NCBI RefSeq assembly: GCF_900163665.1
Contig: NZ_FUIA01000026.1
Coordinates: 248,001 to 312,000 of the forward strand
DNA length: 64,000 nucleotides
Direction of reading: 5' to 3'
Origin: Frigoribacterium sp. JB110
GTDB taxonomy: Bacteria; Actinomycetota; Actinomycetes; Actinomycetales; Microbacteriaceae
Shown here: piece by piece, positions 37,338 to 46,229 of the stretch
Layout of the letters: every line of letters starts with the position of its first letter
How positions within the stretch are numbered: position 1 is the first letter of the stretch
Position numbers and translations under genes: made by a program
The notes under the pieces: model-generated
Databases searched by the model: none
Told to the model about the DNA's origin: nothing
What the model saw: the letters and a program-made list of their open reading frames with translations, nothing else

Positions 37338-37343
37338 TAGTGT
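37338..37343 (+). promoter_or_regulatory. -10 box of leaderless gluA
   Basis: TAGTGT, then 6 nt (GTGTTC), then the ATG at 37350; this argues against the in-frame start at 37344. Confidence 0.55.
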
Positions 37344-37349
37344 GTGTTC

Positions 37350-38090
37350 ATGGCAGAGCCGCTCGTCGTCATGGACAACGTACAGAAGCACTACGGAGAC
37401 TTCCACGCGCTGAAGCACATCGACCTGACGGTCGACCAGGGTGAGGTGGTCGTCGTGATCGGACCGTCCGGGTCCGGCAAGTCGACGCTGTGCCGCACGA
37501 TCAACCGTCTCGAGACCATCACGAGCGGGTCGATCACGATCGACGGCAATGAGCTTCCCAAAGAGGGGAAGGCCCTCGCGAAGCTGCGCGCAGACGTGGG
37601 CATGGTGTTCCAGTCGTTCAACCTGTTCTCCCACCTGACGATCCTGCAGAACGTCACGCTCGGGCCGATCTCGGTGAAGGGCATGAAGCAGGCGGACGCC
37701 GATCGCGAGGCGCGCCAACTGCTCGATCGGGTCGGCGTGTCCGAGCAGGCCGATAAGCTTCCCGCTCAGCTCTCCGGCGGTCAGCAGCAGCGCGTCGCGA
37801 TCGCTCGTGCCCTGGCGATGCGCCCGAAGGTGATGCTCTTCGACGAGCCCACCAGCGCGCTCGACCCCGAGATGATCAACGAGGTGCTCGATGTCATGGT
37901 CGGGCTCGCCAAGGAGGGGATGACGATGGTCGTCGTCACCCACGAGATGGGCTTCGCACGCAAGGCCGCCGACCGTGTCGTGTTCATGGCGGACGGCGAG
38001 ATCGTCGAGCAGGAGACCCCAGAGGAGTTCTTCACCAACCCCAGCTCCGACAGGGCCAAGGACTTCCTGTCGAAGCTGCTCACCAACTGA
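37350..38090 (+). CDS. gluA: Glutamate-type ABC importer, ATP-binding protein
   Basis: 246 residues. Walker [10 protein letters not shown], signature [15 protein letters not shown], Walker [16 protein letters not shown] and the switch His in [20 protein letters not shown], the polar amino-acid (PAAT) type. With GluB, GluC and GluD it forms the GluABCD importer known from Corynebacterium; glutamate as substrate is by homology. First gene of the operon. Confidence 0.92.
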   Translation: MAEPLVVMDNVQKHYGDFHALKHIDLTVDQGEVVVVIGPSGSGKSTLCRTINRLETITSGSITIDGNELPKEGKALAKLRADVGMVFQSFNLFSHLTILQNVTLGPISVKGMKQADADREARQLLDRVGVSEQADKLPAQLSGGQQQRVAIARALAMRPKVMLFDEPTSALDPEMINEVLDVMVGLAKEGMTMVVVTHEMGFARKAADRVVFMADGEIVEQETPEEFFTNPSSDRAKDFLSKLLTN

Positions 38091-38146
38091 CCGGCCAACG
38101 GGTGCCGCGCACAGCAGCCGGGCACCATCACACACCAGGAGGAATC

Positions 38147-39043
38147 ATGCGAAAGATCCGCAATCTCGCCGTCATCGGCATCGCCGCGACGGCGCTGCTC
38201 GCGCTCAGCGCGTGCAACAGTGGCAGTCCGAGCGGCACCGGCGGTGAAGACGTCCCTGACGCGGACGTCGACGACGAGGTCTCGCTCGAGGGGAGCGCCA
38301 CCTACGACGCGATGGTCGAACGGGGCGGCCCGGTCATCGGCGTGAAGGAGGATCAGCCCAACCTCGGCTTCCTCGACGCCACGACGAACGAGCGCAGCGG
38401 CTTCGACATCGAGATCGCTCGCTGGATCGCCGGCTCGCTCGGCTTCGATGAGGGCGACATCGAGTACAAGCCGATCGCCTCGGCCAACCGCGAGCAGGCG
38501 CTCGTGAACGGAGACGTCGACTACTACGTCGGCACGTACTCGATCACCGACCAGCGCAAGGAGCAGATCGACTTCGCCGGGCCGTACTTCGTCACCGGCC
38601 AGGGCTTCCTGGTCAGCGCCGACAGCGACATGACCGAGGTCTCCGGTGTCGAGGACTTCAACGGCATGACCGTGTGCTCGGCGACCGGCTCCACGCCGAT
38701 CCAGAACATCAAGGAGAACTTCCCCGAGATCGACACGGAGGAGTACGACCTGTACTCCGCCTGCGTCGACGACCTGCTCAACGACAAGGTCGACGCGGTC
38801 ACCACCGACGCGGCGATCCTGATCGGCTACGCCGCGCAGTACCCGGATGAGGTGAAGGTGCTCGACGGGCTGTTCACCGAGGAGCGCTACGGCGTCGGCA
38901 TCCCGAAGGGCGACGCGGCACTGCAGGAGCACATCAACACGCTGTTCACGGACGGCGGCGACACCTGGCAGGAGATCTTCGACGCCACGCTCGGTCAGTC
39001 GGGCATCGAGGTCGAGCAGCCGGCCGTCGATCCGGTCGAGTAG
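38147..39043 (+). CDS. gluB: Glutamate-type ABC importer, binding lipoprotein
   Basis: 298 residues. Signal peptide with lipobox LSAC (Cys ~23), so membrane-anchored outside the cell. The mature part is a class F-type amino-acid binding fold (RGGPVIGVKEDQPNLGFLD, GFDIEIARWIAGSLG, VNGDVDYYVGTYSITDQRKEQIDFAGPY). ATG 38147 has AGGAGGA. A hairpin follows the stop and may raise its mRNA over gluCD. Confidence 0.92.
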   Translation: MRKIRNLAVIGIAATALLALSACNSGSPSGTGGEDVPDADVDDEVSLEGSATYDAMVERGGPVIGVKEDQPNLGFLDATTNERSGFDIEIARWIAGSLGFDEGDIEYKPIASANREQALVNGDVDYYVGTYSITDQRKEQIDFAGPYFVTGQGFLVSADSDMTEVSGVEDFNGMTVCSATGSTPIQNIKENFPEIDTEEYDLYSACVDDLLNDKVDAVTTDAAILIGYAAQYPDEVKVLDGLFTEERYGVGIPKGDAALQEHINTLFTDGGDTWQEIFDATLGQSGIEVEQPAVDPVE

Positions 39044-39050
39044 TCCGCAA

Positions 39051-39080
39051 CGGCGAGGGGTCCGCTCGGGCCCCTCGCCG
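39051..39080 (+). terminator. Intercistronic hairpin after gluB
   Basis: CGGCGAGGGG pairs perfectly with CCCCTCGCCG (10 bp) with an inner CCG/CGG. Such hairpins after binding-protein genes usually stabilise upstream mRNA or cause partial termination. Confidence 0.65.
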
Positions 39081-39103
39081 ACACCCGAGAAGAAGGAGGG
39101 CGC

Positions 39104-39760
39104 GTGGACGCCATCTTCGGCAACCTCGATCTGTGGCGCGAGGGCATCTCTCTCACACTGCTGGTGTTCGTCTTCGGTGCGCTGCTCGCCCTCGTGCTCG
39201 GCACCATCGTCGGTGCGATGCGCGTCTCGCCGGTGCCGATCGCGCGCGGGGTCGGCACCGTGTACGTCAACCTGGTGCGGAACACCCCGCTCACGCTGGT
39301 GTTCTTCTTCTTCGTGTTCGGCTACAGCGCGCTGGCGCTGCCGACGCTGTCGAATACGGTGCTCGGCATCCTCGCGGTCGGTGTGTACACCGCCACGTAC
39401 GTCGCCGAGACGATCCGGGCCGGCATCAACACGGTGCCCGTGGGACAGGCGGAAGCCGCCCGCGCGATCGGTCTCCCGTTCGGCCAGGTGATGACCAAGG
39501 TGGTGCTGCCGCAGGCCTTCCGTTCTGTGGTGCCTCCCATGATGAGCGTATTCATCGCGTTGCTGAAGAACACCACCGTCGCTGCCGGGTTCTCCATCTC
39601 GGTGCTTCCCGCGCTGCAGGCCACGATCTCCAACTCGCACACGCGGCCGGGAACGCCTATGGAAGTGCTGTTCTGGGTCGCTCTGATCTTTGTGGCGCTG
39701 GTGATGCTGCTGACCTGGCTGCAGCGCACGCTCGAGGACAAGTGGAGGATCGCGCGATGA
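39104..39760 (+). CDS. gluC: Glutamate-type ABC importer, permease 1
   Basis: 218 residues, about five helices. VYVNLVRNTPLTLVFFFF is the PAAT-permease N-terminal motif. The ATPase-contacting EAA loop is EAARAIGLPFGQVMTKVVLPQAF. GTG start after AGAAGGAGG. Heterodimerises with GluD; its stop overlaps the gluD ATG. Confidence 0.92.
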   Translation: MDAIFGNLDLWREGISLTLLVFVFGALLALVLGTIVGAMRVSPVPIARGVGTVYVNLVRNTPLTLVFFFFVFGYSALALPTLSNTVLGILAVGVYTATYVAETIRAGINTVPVGQAEAARAIGLPFGQVMTKVVLPQAFRSVVPPMMSVFIALLKNTTVAAGFSISVLPALQATISNSHTRPGTPMEVLFWVALIFVALVMLLTWLQRTLEDKWRIAR

Positions 39761-40671
39761 CTTCCGTTCTCTACGACGTTCCAGGCCCCAAGGCCAGGCG
39801 ACGAAATGCGATCCTCGCGGTCGCCACCGTCATCGTGGTCCTCGCGGTCCTCGCCTTCATCGTGTGGCGGTTCAGCCTGACGAACCAGTTCAGCGCCGAG
39901 AAGTGGCACGTGTTCACATTCTCCGCGGTGTGGGTCTCCATCGGCGAGATGCTGCTGAACACGCTCAGGGCGTTCGCCCTCGCCGCCGTGCTCAGCCTCG
40001 CCCTCGGCTTCGTGCTCGCCATCGGCCGGGTCTCGGAACACACATGGGTGCGCGTTCCGGTCACCGTGATAACCGAAGCGTTCCGGGCCGTTCCCGTGCT
40101 CGTGATGATGATGATCCTGTACTACGGCCTGCCGACGCTCGGGGTGTCGATGAGCCCGTACTGGGCCGTCGTGATCGCGCTGATGGCGTACAACGGCTCC
40201 GTGCTCGCCGAGGCGCTGCGTGCCGGCATCGAGTCGCTGCCGCGCGGGCAGAAGGAAGCCGGGTACGCGATCGGCCTGCGCAAGAGCGGCGTGATGATCA
40301 AGATCCTGCTGCCGCAGGCCGTGCGGGCGATGCTGCCCGTGATCATCGCGCAGCTCGTCGTCACCATGAAGGACACCGCGCTCGGCTTCCTGATCACGTA
40401 CCAGGAGCTGCTGTACTACGCGAAGCTGCTCGGCTCGCAGCAGGGCAGGCCGATTCTGCAGGCGGCGTTCATCATCGGCGGCATCTACATCGTGATGTGT
40501 CTGCTGCTGAGCTGGCTCGCGAAGTGGGCGGAGAAGCGCACCAGCCGGTCCCCGAAGGTCGTTGCCGCTCCGCGCGACCCGGCCGCGGACGACGATTCGA
40601 CGCTGACCGAAGCAATCGCGCTGCAGTCTCGCTCTGGCAGGTTCGATCCGGGTGGACAGCTCGGCAGGTGA
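39757..40671 (+). CDS. gluD: Glutamate-type ABC importer, permease 2
   Basis: 304 residues. TEAFRAVPVLVMMMILYYGLP and the EAA loop (KEAGYAIGLRKSGVMIKILLPQAV) mark it as the second PAAT permease. A charged C-terminal tail of about 40 residues extends past the last helix. Start overlaps gluC by 4 nt. Ends 84 bp from the convergent IclR gene with no strong hairpin between. Confidence 0.92.
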   Translation: MTSVLYDVPGPKARRRNAILAVATVIVVLAVLAFIVWRFSLTNQFSAEKWHVFTFSAVWVSIGEMLLNTLRAFALAAVLSLALGFVLAIGRVSEHTWVRVPVTVITEAFRAVPVLVMMMILYYGLPTLGVSMSPYWAVVIALMAYNGSVLAEALRAGIESLPRGQKEAGYAIGLRKSGVMIKILLPQAVRAMLPVIIAQLVVTMKDTALGFLITYQELLYYAKLLGSQQGRPILQAAFIIGGIYIVMCLLLSWLAKWAEKRTSRSPKVVAAPRDPAADDDSTLTEAIALQSRSGRFDPGGQLGR

Positions 40672-40755
40672 CGGCACGCACGGCCCGGCTCCAGAACGAG
40701 GCTCGTCTCCGCGCGCGTGCAGACCGGTTGCGGGTGCCTCGCTATCGGAGCGGAC

Positions 40756-41628
40756 TCACACCGATGCGTCGCCGACCTGTGCGCCGAGTGACGCGGAGAT
40801 CTCGGCGCCCACCCGCGCGATGTATGTTCCGAGCGGCACCGGATCCGCTCCGACGCGGGAGATCGGTGCGCTGATGTTGACCGCGGCGACGACGGCCCCC
40901 GTGAAGTCGATGATCGGCGCCGACGCCGCGACGATGCCCCGTTCCAGCTCCTCGACGGACGGCGCATAGCCCAGCTCCCGCACGCGCGCCACTTCGGCCA
41001 GCAGCGTCGTCAGGTCGCGCACATGATCGGAGGCCGGCGACGGGTCCTGGACGACGGCGAAGGGGGAGGCGATCACGCTCCGATCGGCACGTCCGACGAT
41101 CGGCGTCTCGTCGGCGTGCTCGACGAACCATTCGCGCAGTGCCGTGTCGTCCCACTGGCTGAGCAGAGCACGCCCTGACGGCGTGCGCCAGGCGGATGTC
41201 GTCACACCCTCCCACCCGGTTGCGCGGAACTCGTGCGGGCTGAGCTCGCTCAGCACCGTCAGCACATGCCCTCCGCGCAGGACGTTCAGGCTGGCGGTCT
41301 CGCGCGTCTCGTTCGCAATGCGACGAAGGATGGGCCGGGCGACGGACGTCAACCGGGTCTCGCGCGTGTGCGCGGCGAGGGCATAGAGGCGCGGACCGAG
41401 CCGATAGGCGCGTGTCAGAGGGTCGCGCTCGGCGAGCCCTGAGTCGGCGAGGGTCGCCAGGGAACGCGAGACGACGCCTTTGTCTCGGCCGCTCAGTTCG
41501 GCCAGGCGCACGACGCCGAGTCCGTCGGCGCGCGCGGACTCGGCGGAACCGAGCAGCTCGAGCAGCTCCAGATCGCGGGCGAGGCCGGAGGTGTTGCGTC
41601 GCGCAGGACGGTGCGGCACGTCGGTCAT
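40756..41628 (-). CDS. IclR family transcriptional regulator
   Basis: 290 residues. Winged helix-turn-helix at ~15-80 (VVRLAELSGRDKGVVSRSLATLADSGLAERD) and an IclR effector domain (~90-280, SARADG-type ligand pocket, AAVNISAPISR). Divergent from the Opu-type transporter operon and therefore its likely regulator. On the minus strand TATGGT lies 6 nt before the ATG (leaderless). Two GTTGT/ACAAC inverted repeats between the genes are candidate operators. Confidence 0.92.
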   Translation of the reverse strand: MTDVPHRPARRNTSGLARDLELLELLGSAESARADGLGVVRLAELSGRDKGVVSRSLATLADSGLAERDPLTRAYRLGPRLYALAAHTRETRLTSVARPILRRIANETRETASLNVLRGGHVLTVLSELSPHEFRATGWEGVTTSAWRTPSGRALLSQWDDTALREWFVEHADETPIVGRADRSVIASPFAVVQDPSPASDHVRDLTTLLAEVARVRELGYAPSVEELERGIVAASAPIIDFTGAVVAAVNISAPISRVGADPVPLGTYIARVGAEISASLGAQVGDASV

Positions 41629-41647
41629 GCACACACCATATCTTGGA

Positions 41648-41664
41648 GTTGTCATATGAACAAC
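41648..41664. promoter_or_regulatory. Candidate IclR operator 1
   Basis: GTTGT-N7-ACAAC inverted repeat, 20 bp from the IclR start codon and directly upstream of its -10, so binding could repress iclR itself. Confidence 0.5.
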
Positions 41665-41669
41665 CAGCT

Positions 41670-41698
41670 TTGTGTAAATGAAGACTGTTTCGTATGGT
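41670..41698 (+). promoter_or_regulatory. Promoter of the Opu-type operon
   Basis: TTGTGT (41670-41675), 17 nt, TATGGT (41693-41698). The AT-rich gap stands out from the GC-rich surroundings. Confidence 0.5.
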
Positions 41699-41716
41699 TG
41701 TCGACACGAAGACAAC
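41697..41716. promoter_or_regulatory. Candidate IclR operator 2
   Basis: GTTGTC-N8-GACAAC inverted repeat overlapping the end of the operon's -10 and the expected transcription start; binding here would block transcription of the transporter genes. Shares the GTTGT/ACAAC arms with operator 1. Confidence 0.5.
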
Positions 41717-41760
41717 AGTGTCCGGCAGCGCGGAGGAGCGCCTCGGCGGTGAGGAGCGGA

Positions 41761-42423
41761 ATGAACGGGTTCGATCTCGAGAGCCTCGCTCGGTTCGTCG
41801 AGCGCCGATGGGACGAGATCCTGACGCTCGCCGCCGAGCACCTCGCGGTCGTCCTGCTGTCGCTGGCGATCTCCGCCGTGATCGGCGTCGGCCTCGGCAT
41901 GCTCGTGTGGGATCGCCCTGGCGTGCGCAGCGCCGCGATCACGACCGCGTCGGTGGCGATCACCGTCCCTTCGCTCGCGCTCCTCGCCCTGCTGAGCCCC
42001 GTGCTCGGCCTCGGCTGGGGAGCCACGATCGTGGCGCTCGTCGTATACGCGTTGCTGCCCGTCATCCGGAACACGGCCGTCGGGCTCAGCGAGGTGCCGC
42101 GCCACATCCTCGAGGCAGCCAGGGGCGTCGGGATGTCGCGCGTGCGCATCCTGTGCTCGATGCAGTTGCCGATCGCCTGGCCCGTCATCCTGACCGGACT
42201 GCGCGTGGCGACGCAGCTGTCGGTCGGCGTGGCGGCCATCGCGGCGTACGTCGCCGGCCCCGGTCTCGGCACGTACATCTTCCGGGGGCTGTCGACGCTC
42301 GGCTCGGCGAACGCGCTCAACTACGCGCTCGTCGGCACAGTGGCGACGATCGTCATCGCGCTCGTGCTCGACGGCCTCCTCGTTCTGCTCGCCCGTACGA
42401 CGACCTCAAGGGGACTCCGATGA
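41761..42423 (+). CDS. OpuC/ProW-type ABC importer, permease 1
   Basis: 220 residues, about five to six helices. VAITVPSLALLALLSPVLGLGWG and the EAA loop EAARGVGMSRVRILCSMQLPIAWPVI are typical of quaternary-amine/osmoprotectant permeases. ATG 41761 follows GAGCGGA. First gene of a four-gene importer; overlaps the ATPase gene (ATGA). Family members carry betaine, choline or related compounds, but some carry others, so the substrate is open. Confidence 0.9.
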   Translation: MNGFDLESLARFVERRWDEILTLAAEHLAVVLLSLAISAVIGVGLGMLVWDRPGVRSAAITTASVAITVPSLALLALLSPVLGLGWGATIVALVVYALLPVIRNTAVGLSEVPRHILEAARGVGMSRVRILCSMQLPIAWPVILTGLRVATQLSVGVAAIAAYVAGPGLGTYIFRGLSTLGSANALNYALVGTVATIVIALVLDGLLVLLARTTTSRGLR

Positions 42424-43484
42424 CCGCCTCCACCCGCAGCGGGACCAGCAAGTCGACCAACGGCGCCACGGCCGCGTTCGCCCATGCGGGATCGAGTGTC
42501 GGCATCGAGCTCGACGGCGTCACCAAGAGGTACCAGGGGCAGGAGCACCCGGCCGTCGAGGACTTCACCATGTCGGTGAGCCCTGGAGAACTGGTCATGT
42601 TCGTCGGCCCGTCCGGATGCGGCAAGACGACGACGATGAAGATGATCAACCGGATCATCGAGCCGACGTCGGGTTCGATCCGGATCGCCGACCAGGATGT
42701 GCTGTCGCTCGAGCCGAACGAGCTGCGCCGGCACATCGGATACGTGATCCAGCAGATCGGGCTGTTCCCGCACCTGACGATCTTCGACAACATCGCGACG
42801 GTGCCGAAGCTGCTCGGCTGGTCGAAGTCTCGTATCGCCGAGCGCGTGGACGAACTGCTGCGGCTGGTCGACCTCGACCCCGGTGTGTTCGCACGCCGCT
42901 ACCCGAAGGAGCTCTCCGGCGGTCAGCAGCAGCGGGTCGGCGTCGCCCGAGCGCTCGCCGCCGATCCTCCCGTCATGCTCATGGACGAGCCGTTCGGCGC
43001 CACAGACCCGATCACCAGGGACGGGCTGCAGGCCGAGTTCCTGAAGATCCAGGAGGGCATCGGGAAGACGATCGTCTTCGTCACACACGACTTCGATGAG
43101 GCGATCAAGCTCGGCGACCGGATCGCCGTGCTCAGCGATCGCAGTCAGATCGAGCAGTTCGACACACCTGCGAACATCCTCGCCGCCCCTGCCAACGACT
43201 ACGTGCAGTCGTTCATCGGCAAGGGCGCGGCGCTGAAGCGACTCGCCCTGATCGGCCTCTCGCACGTCGACCTGACCGGTGTCTCGGCGTCGACCTCCGC
43301 GCTCGAGGTCGATGAGCACGACTCGCTGCGGGACGCCCTCGACATGCTGGTCCGCTCGGGAGCCTCGAGCGTGCGCGTCACACGCGGAGATCGCGTCGTG
43401 GGCGCAATCGACTTCGACACCATCTCGACGCTGCTCGACGCGGACGCCCGCGACATCCCCTCGCGTGAGCAGGGCGCACCGTGA
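42420..43484 (+). CDS. OpuC/ProV-type ABC importer, ATP-binding protein
   Basis: 354 residues. Walker A GPSGCGKTT, Q-loop YVIQQIGLFPHLTI, signature [15 protein letters not shown], Walker B VMLMDEPFGATDP. After the ATPase core comes a C-terminal CBS-like segment (~270-345, DSLRDALDMLVRSGASSVRVTRGDRVVGAID), which in OpuA-type transporters senses ionic strength or nucleotides. Coupled to both neighbours by 4-nt overlaps. Confidence 0.92.
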   Translation: MTASTRSGTSKSTNGATAAFAHAGSSVGIELDGVTKRYQGQEHPAVEDFTMSVSPGELVMFVGPSGCGKTTTMKMINRIIEPTSGSIRIADQDVLSLEPNELRRHIGYVIQQIGLFPHLTIFDNIATVPKLLGWSKSRIAERVDELLRLVDLDPGVFARRYPKELSGGQQQRVGVARALAADPPVMLMDEPFGATDPITRDGLQAEFLKIQEGIGKTIVFVTHDFDEAIKLGDRIAVLSDRSQIEQFDTPANILAAPANDYVQSFIGKGAALKRLALIGLSHVDLTGVSASTSALEVDEHDSLRDALDMLVRSGASSVRVTRGDRVVGAIDFDTISTLLDADARDIPSREQGAP

Positions 43485-44278
43485 GCGCCTCGAACGCGAC
43501 CATGCCCGTCACGGCCACCGCGCTCGGAGCCGGTGGCCCGGCCGCCGGCTCGTCCGGCCGCCGCTGGCTGCGTCGATTCGTGCCGCTCATCGCCGTGGCC
43601 GTCGTGCTGGCGGTGCTGGCGATCTGGGCGTCGTCGCGTGATCTCGACTCGATCGAGGCGCGCACCCTCAACTGGGACTACATCATCACGAAGACCGGCG
43701 AGCATCTCATCCTGACGCTCGTCGCCTCGGCCCTCGTCGCCGCCCTCGCCATCCCGATCGGAATCGCCGTGTCGCGCTCGCGCTCTCGCCTCTTCCGGGG
43801 TGCGGTCGGTGTCGTCGCGAACATCGGGCAGGCCACGCCGGCCGTCGGCCTCATCATCCTGCTCGCCATCGCGTGGCAGACCGGGTTCGTCACGGCGCTG
43901 GTGGCCCTCGTCGCGTACTCGTTCCTGCCGGTCCTGCGCAACACGGTGGCAGGACTCGACCAGATCCCCGCCAGCGTTCGGGAGTCGGCACGCGGCATGG
44001 GCATGACCGTCGGGCAATCGCTGCGCCGCATCGAACTCCCGCTCGCGTCGCCTGTGATCATCGCCGGCCTGCGCACAGCCCTCGTCTTCGCCGTCGGCGT
44101 CGCGACCGTCGCCACCTTCATCAACGCCGGTGGCCTCGGCGACATGATCGTCAACGGCCTCAAGCTGCAGCGTTATCCGGTGATAGTCGTGGGCGCCGTG
44201 CTGGTCGCCGCGATCGCCGTGCTCATCGACTGGCTCGCGGGCCTCGTCGAAGACCTCGTCAGGCCGAAGGGCCTGTGA
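43481..44278 (+). CDS. OpuC/ProW-type ABC importer, permease 2
   Basis: 265 residues. A ~50-residue N-terminal lead then five to six helices with VGVVANIGQATPAVGLIILLAIAW and the EAA loop ESARGMGMTVGQSLRRIELPLASPVI. GTG start overlaps the ATPase stop. Pairs with permease 1. Confidence 0.9.
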   Translation: MSASNATMPVTATALGAGGPAAGSSGRRWLRRFVPLIAVAVVLAVLAIWASSRDLDSIEARTLNWDYIITKTGEHLILTLVASALVAALAIPIGIAVSRSRSRLFRGAVGVVANIGQATPAVGLIILLAIAWQTGFVTALVALVAYSFLPVLRNTVAGLDQIPASVRESARGMGMTVGQSLRRIELPLASPVIIAGLRTALVFAVGVATVATFINAGGLGDMIVNGLKLQRYPVIVVGAVLVAAIAVLIDWLAGLVEDLVRPKGL

Positions 44279-44288
44279 CCACCCCCAC

Positions 44289-44321
44289 CAACCGCAACCG
44301 CGCTTCACGCTGGGGCGGTTG
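44289..44321 (+). terminator. Intercistronic hairpin before the binding-protein gene
   Basis: CAACCGC pairs with GCGGTTG across a 19-nt loop. It may slow decay or cause partial termination ahead of the binding-protein gene. Confidence 0.4.
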
Positions 44322-44339
44322 CCACCGAAAGGAACGCAC

Positions 44340-45272
44340 ATGAACAAGCGCATCGGCGCTCTCGCGCTCGTCGCGGCCTCGGCCGTCGCCCTGGCCGGCT
44401 GCACGGGCGGAGCAGGAGCAGGAACCGAGACCGGGTCGCAGGGCGACGAGCTCGACAGCCTCACCGGCGTCATCGGAAGCAAGGACTTCGCCGAACAGTA
44501 CGTTCTCTCCTACATCACGACCGAGCTGTTCCGTGCGCACGGCGCCGATGTCGAGGCGAACATCGACCTCGTCGGCTCGAGCAACGTGCGCCAGGCCTTC
44601 GAGAACGACGAGTTCCTGGGCTACTGGGACTACACCGGAACCGGCTGGATCACCTACCTCGGCGAGACCGAGCCGGTGCAGGGTGCCGAGGCGCAGTTCG
44701 ACGCCGTCGCCGAGGCAGACCTCGAGCAGAACGGGATCGTGTGGCTCGAGCCCGCTCCGCTCAACAACACCTACGCGCTCGCCGGTGCGAGCGGCACGAT
44801 CGAAGATCTCGGTGTGTCCACGCTCAGCGACATCGCAGCCCTGCCCGCTGACGAGCAGACGTTCTGCATCGAGAGCGAGTTCTCCACGCGCGATGACGGG
44901 TGGCCCGGCCTGCGCGACGCGTACGGATTCGAGGACAGCACCGCACTGCTCGACACGGGCATCATCTACACCGCGACTGCCGAGGGCACCGACTGCACCT
45001 TCGGCGAGGTCTTCGAGACCGACGGCCGCATTCCCGCCATGGATCTGACGGTGCTCGAGGACGACCAGGAGTTCTTCCCTGCCTACCAGGGCTCGTTCAC
45101 GGTCAAGCAGGAGACCCTCGACGAGCATCCGGCGATCGCGGACGTGATCGGCCTGGTCTCGCCGTTGCTCACCACCGAGGTGATGCAGGATCTCAACAGC
45201 CAGGTCGACGTCGACGGCGAGGACCCTGAGGACGTCGCGATCGACTGGCTGACCGAGCAGGGCCTGATCTGA
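44340..45272 (+). CDS. OpuC-type ABC importer, substrate-binding lipoprotein
   Basis: 310 residues. Signal peptide with lipobox LAGC. The mature part begins GVIGSKDFAEQYVLSYITTEL, the OpuC/OsmX/ChoX-type start, with the GYWDYTGTGWITYL segment that forms part of the ligand cage in this group. GAAAGGA precedes ATG. Ligands of the group are trimethylammonium compounds, but the neighbouring SDR, flavoprotein and kinase suggest a polyol-like or other oxidisable substrate here. Confidence 0.88.
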   Translation: MNKRIGALALVAASAVALAGCTGGAGAGTETGSQGDELDSLTGVIGSKDFAEQYVLSYITTELFRAHGADVEANIDLVGSSNVRQAFENDEFLGYWDYTGTGWITYLGETEPVQGAEAQFDAVAEADLEQNGIVWLEPAPLNNTYALAGASGTIEDLGVSTLSDIAALPADEQTFCIESEFSTRDDGWPGLRDAYGFEDSTALLDTGIIYTATAEGTDCTFGEVFETDGRIPAMDLTVLEDDQEFFPAYQGSFTVKQETLDEHPAIADVIGLVSPLLTTEVMQDLNSQVDVDGEDPEDVAIDWLTEQGLI

Positions 45273-45289
45273 CCCGATCCGAAGCGGTC

Positions 45290-45336
45290 GGATGCGGCAC
45301 CTGATTCTTGGGAAGCGAGAACCGGATGCCGCATCC
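45290..45336 (+). terminator. Hairpin between importer genes and SDR gene
   Basis: GGATGCGGCA pairs perfectly with TGCCGCATCC (10 bp), with inner TTCT/AGAA. Could lower expression of the three enzymes relative to the importer. Confidence 0.5.
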
Positions 45337-45385
45337 CGGGCCCTTCACCTGACATCCGTATCGTCTCCCGTCGAGAAGGACCCAG

Positions 45386-46162
45386 TTGGACATCACCGAT
45401 TTCTCCCTCGCCCGCTTCTCGCTCACCGGTCGCATCGCCGTCGTCACCGGTGGCAACAGCGGGCTCGGTCAGGCATTCACGCTGGCTCTGGCGGCGGCCG
45501 GCGCCGACGTGTTCGTACCGAGTGCGAGCGATGACGGCGGAGAGACGGAAGCGCTCGTCGTGGCAGCCGGCGCCCGGTACTCGGGGATGATCGCCGACCT
45601 GACTGAGCCGGGCGCTCCCGAGCGCGTCATGGCCGAGGCGGTCGAGGTGTTCGGCCGCGTCGACATCCTCGTCAACTCCGCTGGAGTCAATCTCGTCGCG
45701 CCGTGGCGGGATTTCGGCCGTGCCGAGTGGGACAGGATGATCGCCGTCAATCTCACCGCCGCCTTCGAACTCGGCCGTCTCGCCGCAGCGCACATGAGCG
45801 ACCGCGGTTCAGGCAAGATCATCAACATCGCCTCGCTCTTCTCCTTCCTGGGGGGCGTCGGCTCACCCGCGTACGCCGCGACGAAGCACGGCATCGTCGG
45901 GTTCACCCGCGCCTATGCCGACGAGCTCGCTTCGTCTGGGGTGCAGGTCAACGCCATCGCTCCCGGCTACTTCGAGACTGCGCTCACCGCTGAGACGCGC
46001 TCGGAGCCCGAAGCGAACCGCAGGGTGCTCGATCATGTGCCAGCCGGTCGCTGGGGGCGGCGCGACGATCTCATGGGCGCCGCGGTGTTCCTCGCCAGTC
46101 CCGCCTCCGACTATGTGAACGGTCAGGTGCTCGCCGTCGACGGCGGGTACCTCGTCCGCTGA
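45386..46162 (+). CDS. Short-chain dehydrogenase/reductase
   Basis: 258 residues, classical SDR. Cofactor motif TGGNSGLGQ, NSAG (VNSAGVNLVAPW), catalytic Ser in INIASLFS, Tyr/Lys in YAATK, and the C-terminal VLAVDGGYLV. Resembles 2-deoxy-D-gluconate or polyol dehydrogenases. TTG start at 45386 chosen because GAGAAGGA ends 5 nt before it and no ATG fits. Oxidises or reduces a hydroxy-carbonyl pair; substrate unknown. Confidence 0.88.
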   Translation: MDITDFSLARFSLTGRIAVVTGGNSGLGQAFTLALAAAGADVFVPSASDDGGETEALVVAAGARYSGMIADLTEPGAPERVMAEAVEVFGRVDILVNSAGVNLVAPWRDFGRAEWDRMIAVNLTAAFELGRLAAAHMSDRGSGKIINIASLFSFLGGVGSPAYAATKHGIVGFTRAYADELASSGVQVNAIAPGYFETALTAETRSEPEANRRVLDHVPAGRWGRRDDLMGAAVFLASPASDYVNGQVLAVDGGYLVR

Positions 46163-46229
46163 CGGTCGTCCGCGGCGCCGTCGACTTCCGCCTTCAGACC
46201 GAATCCCCTCAGACCGAAACGAGGAAATC

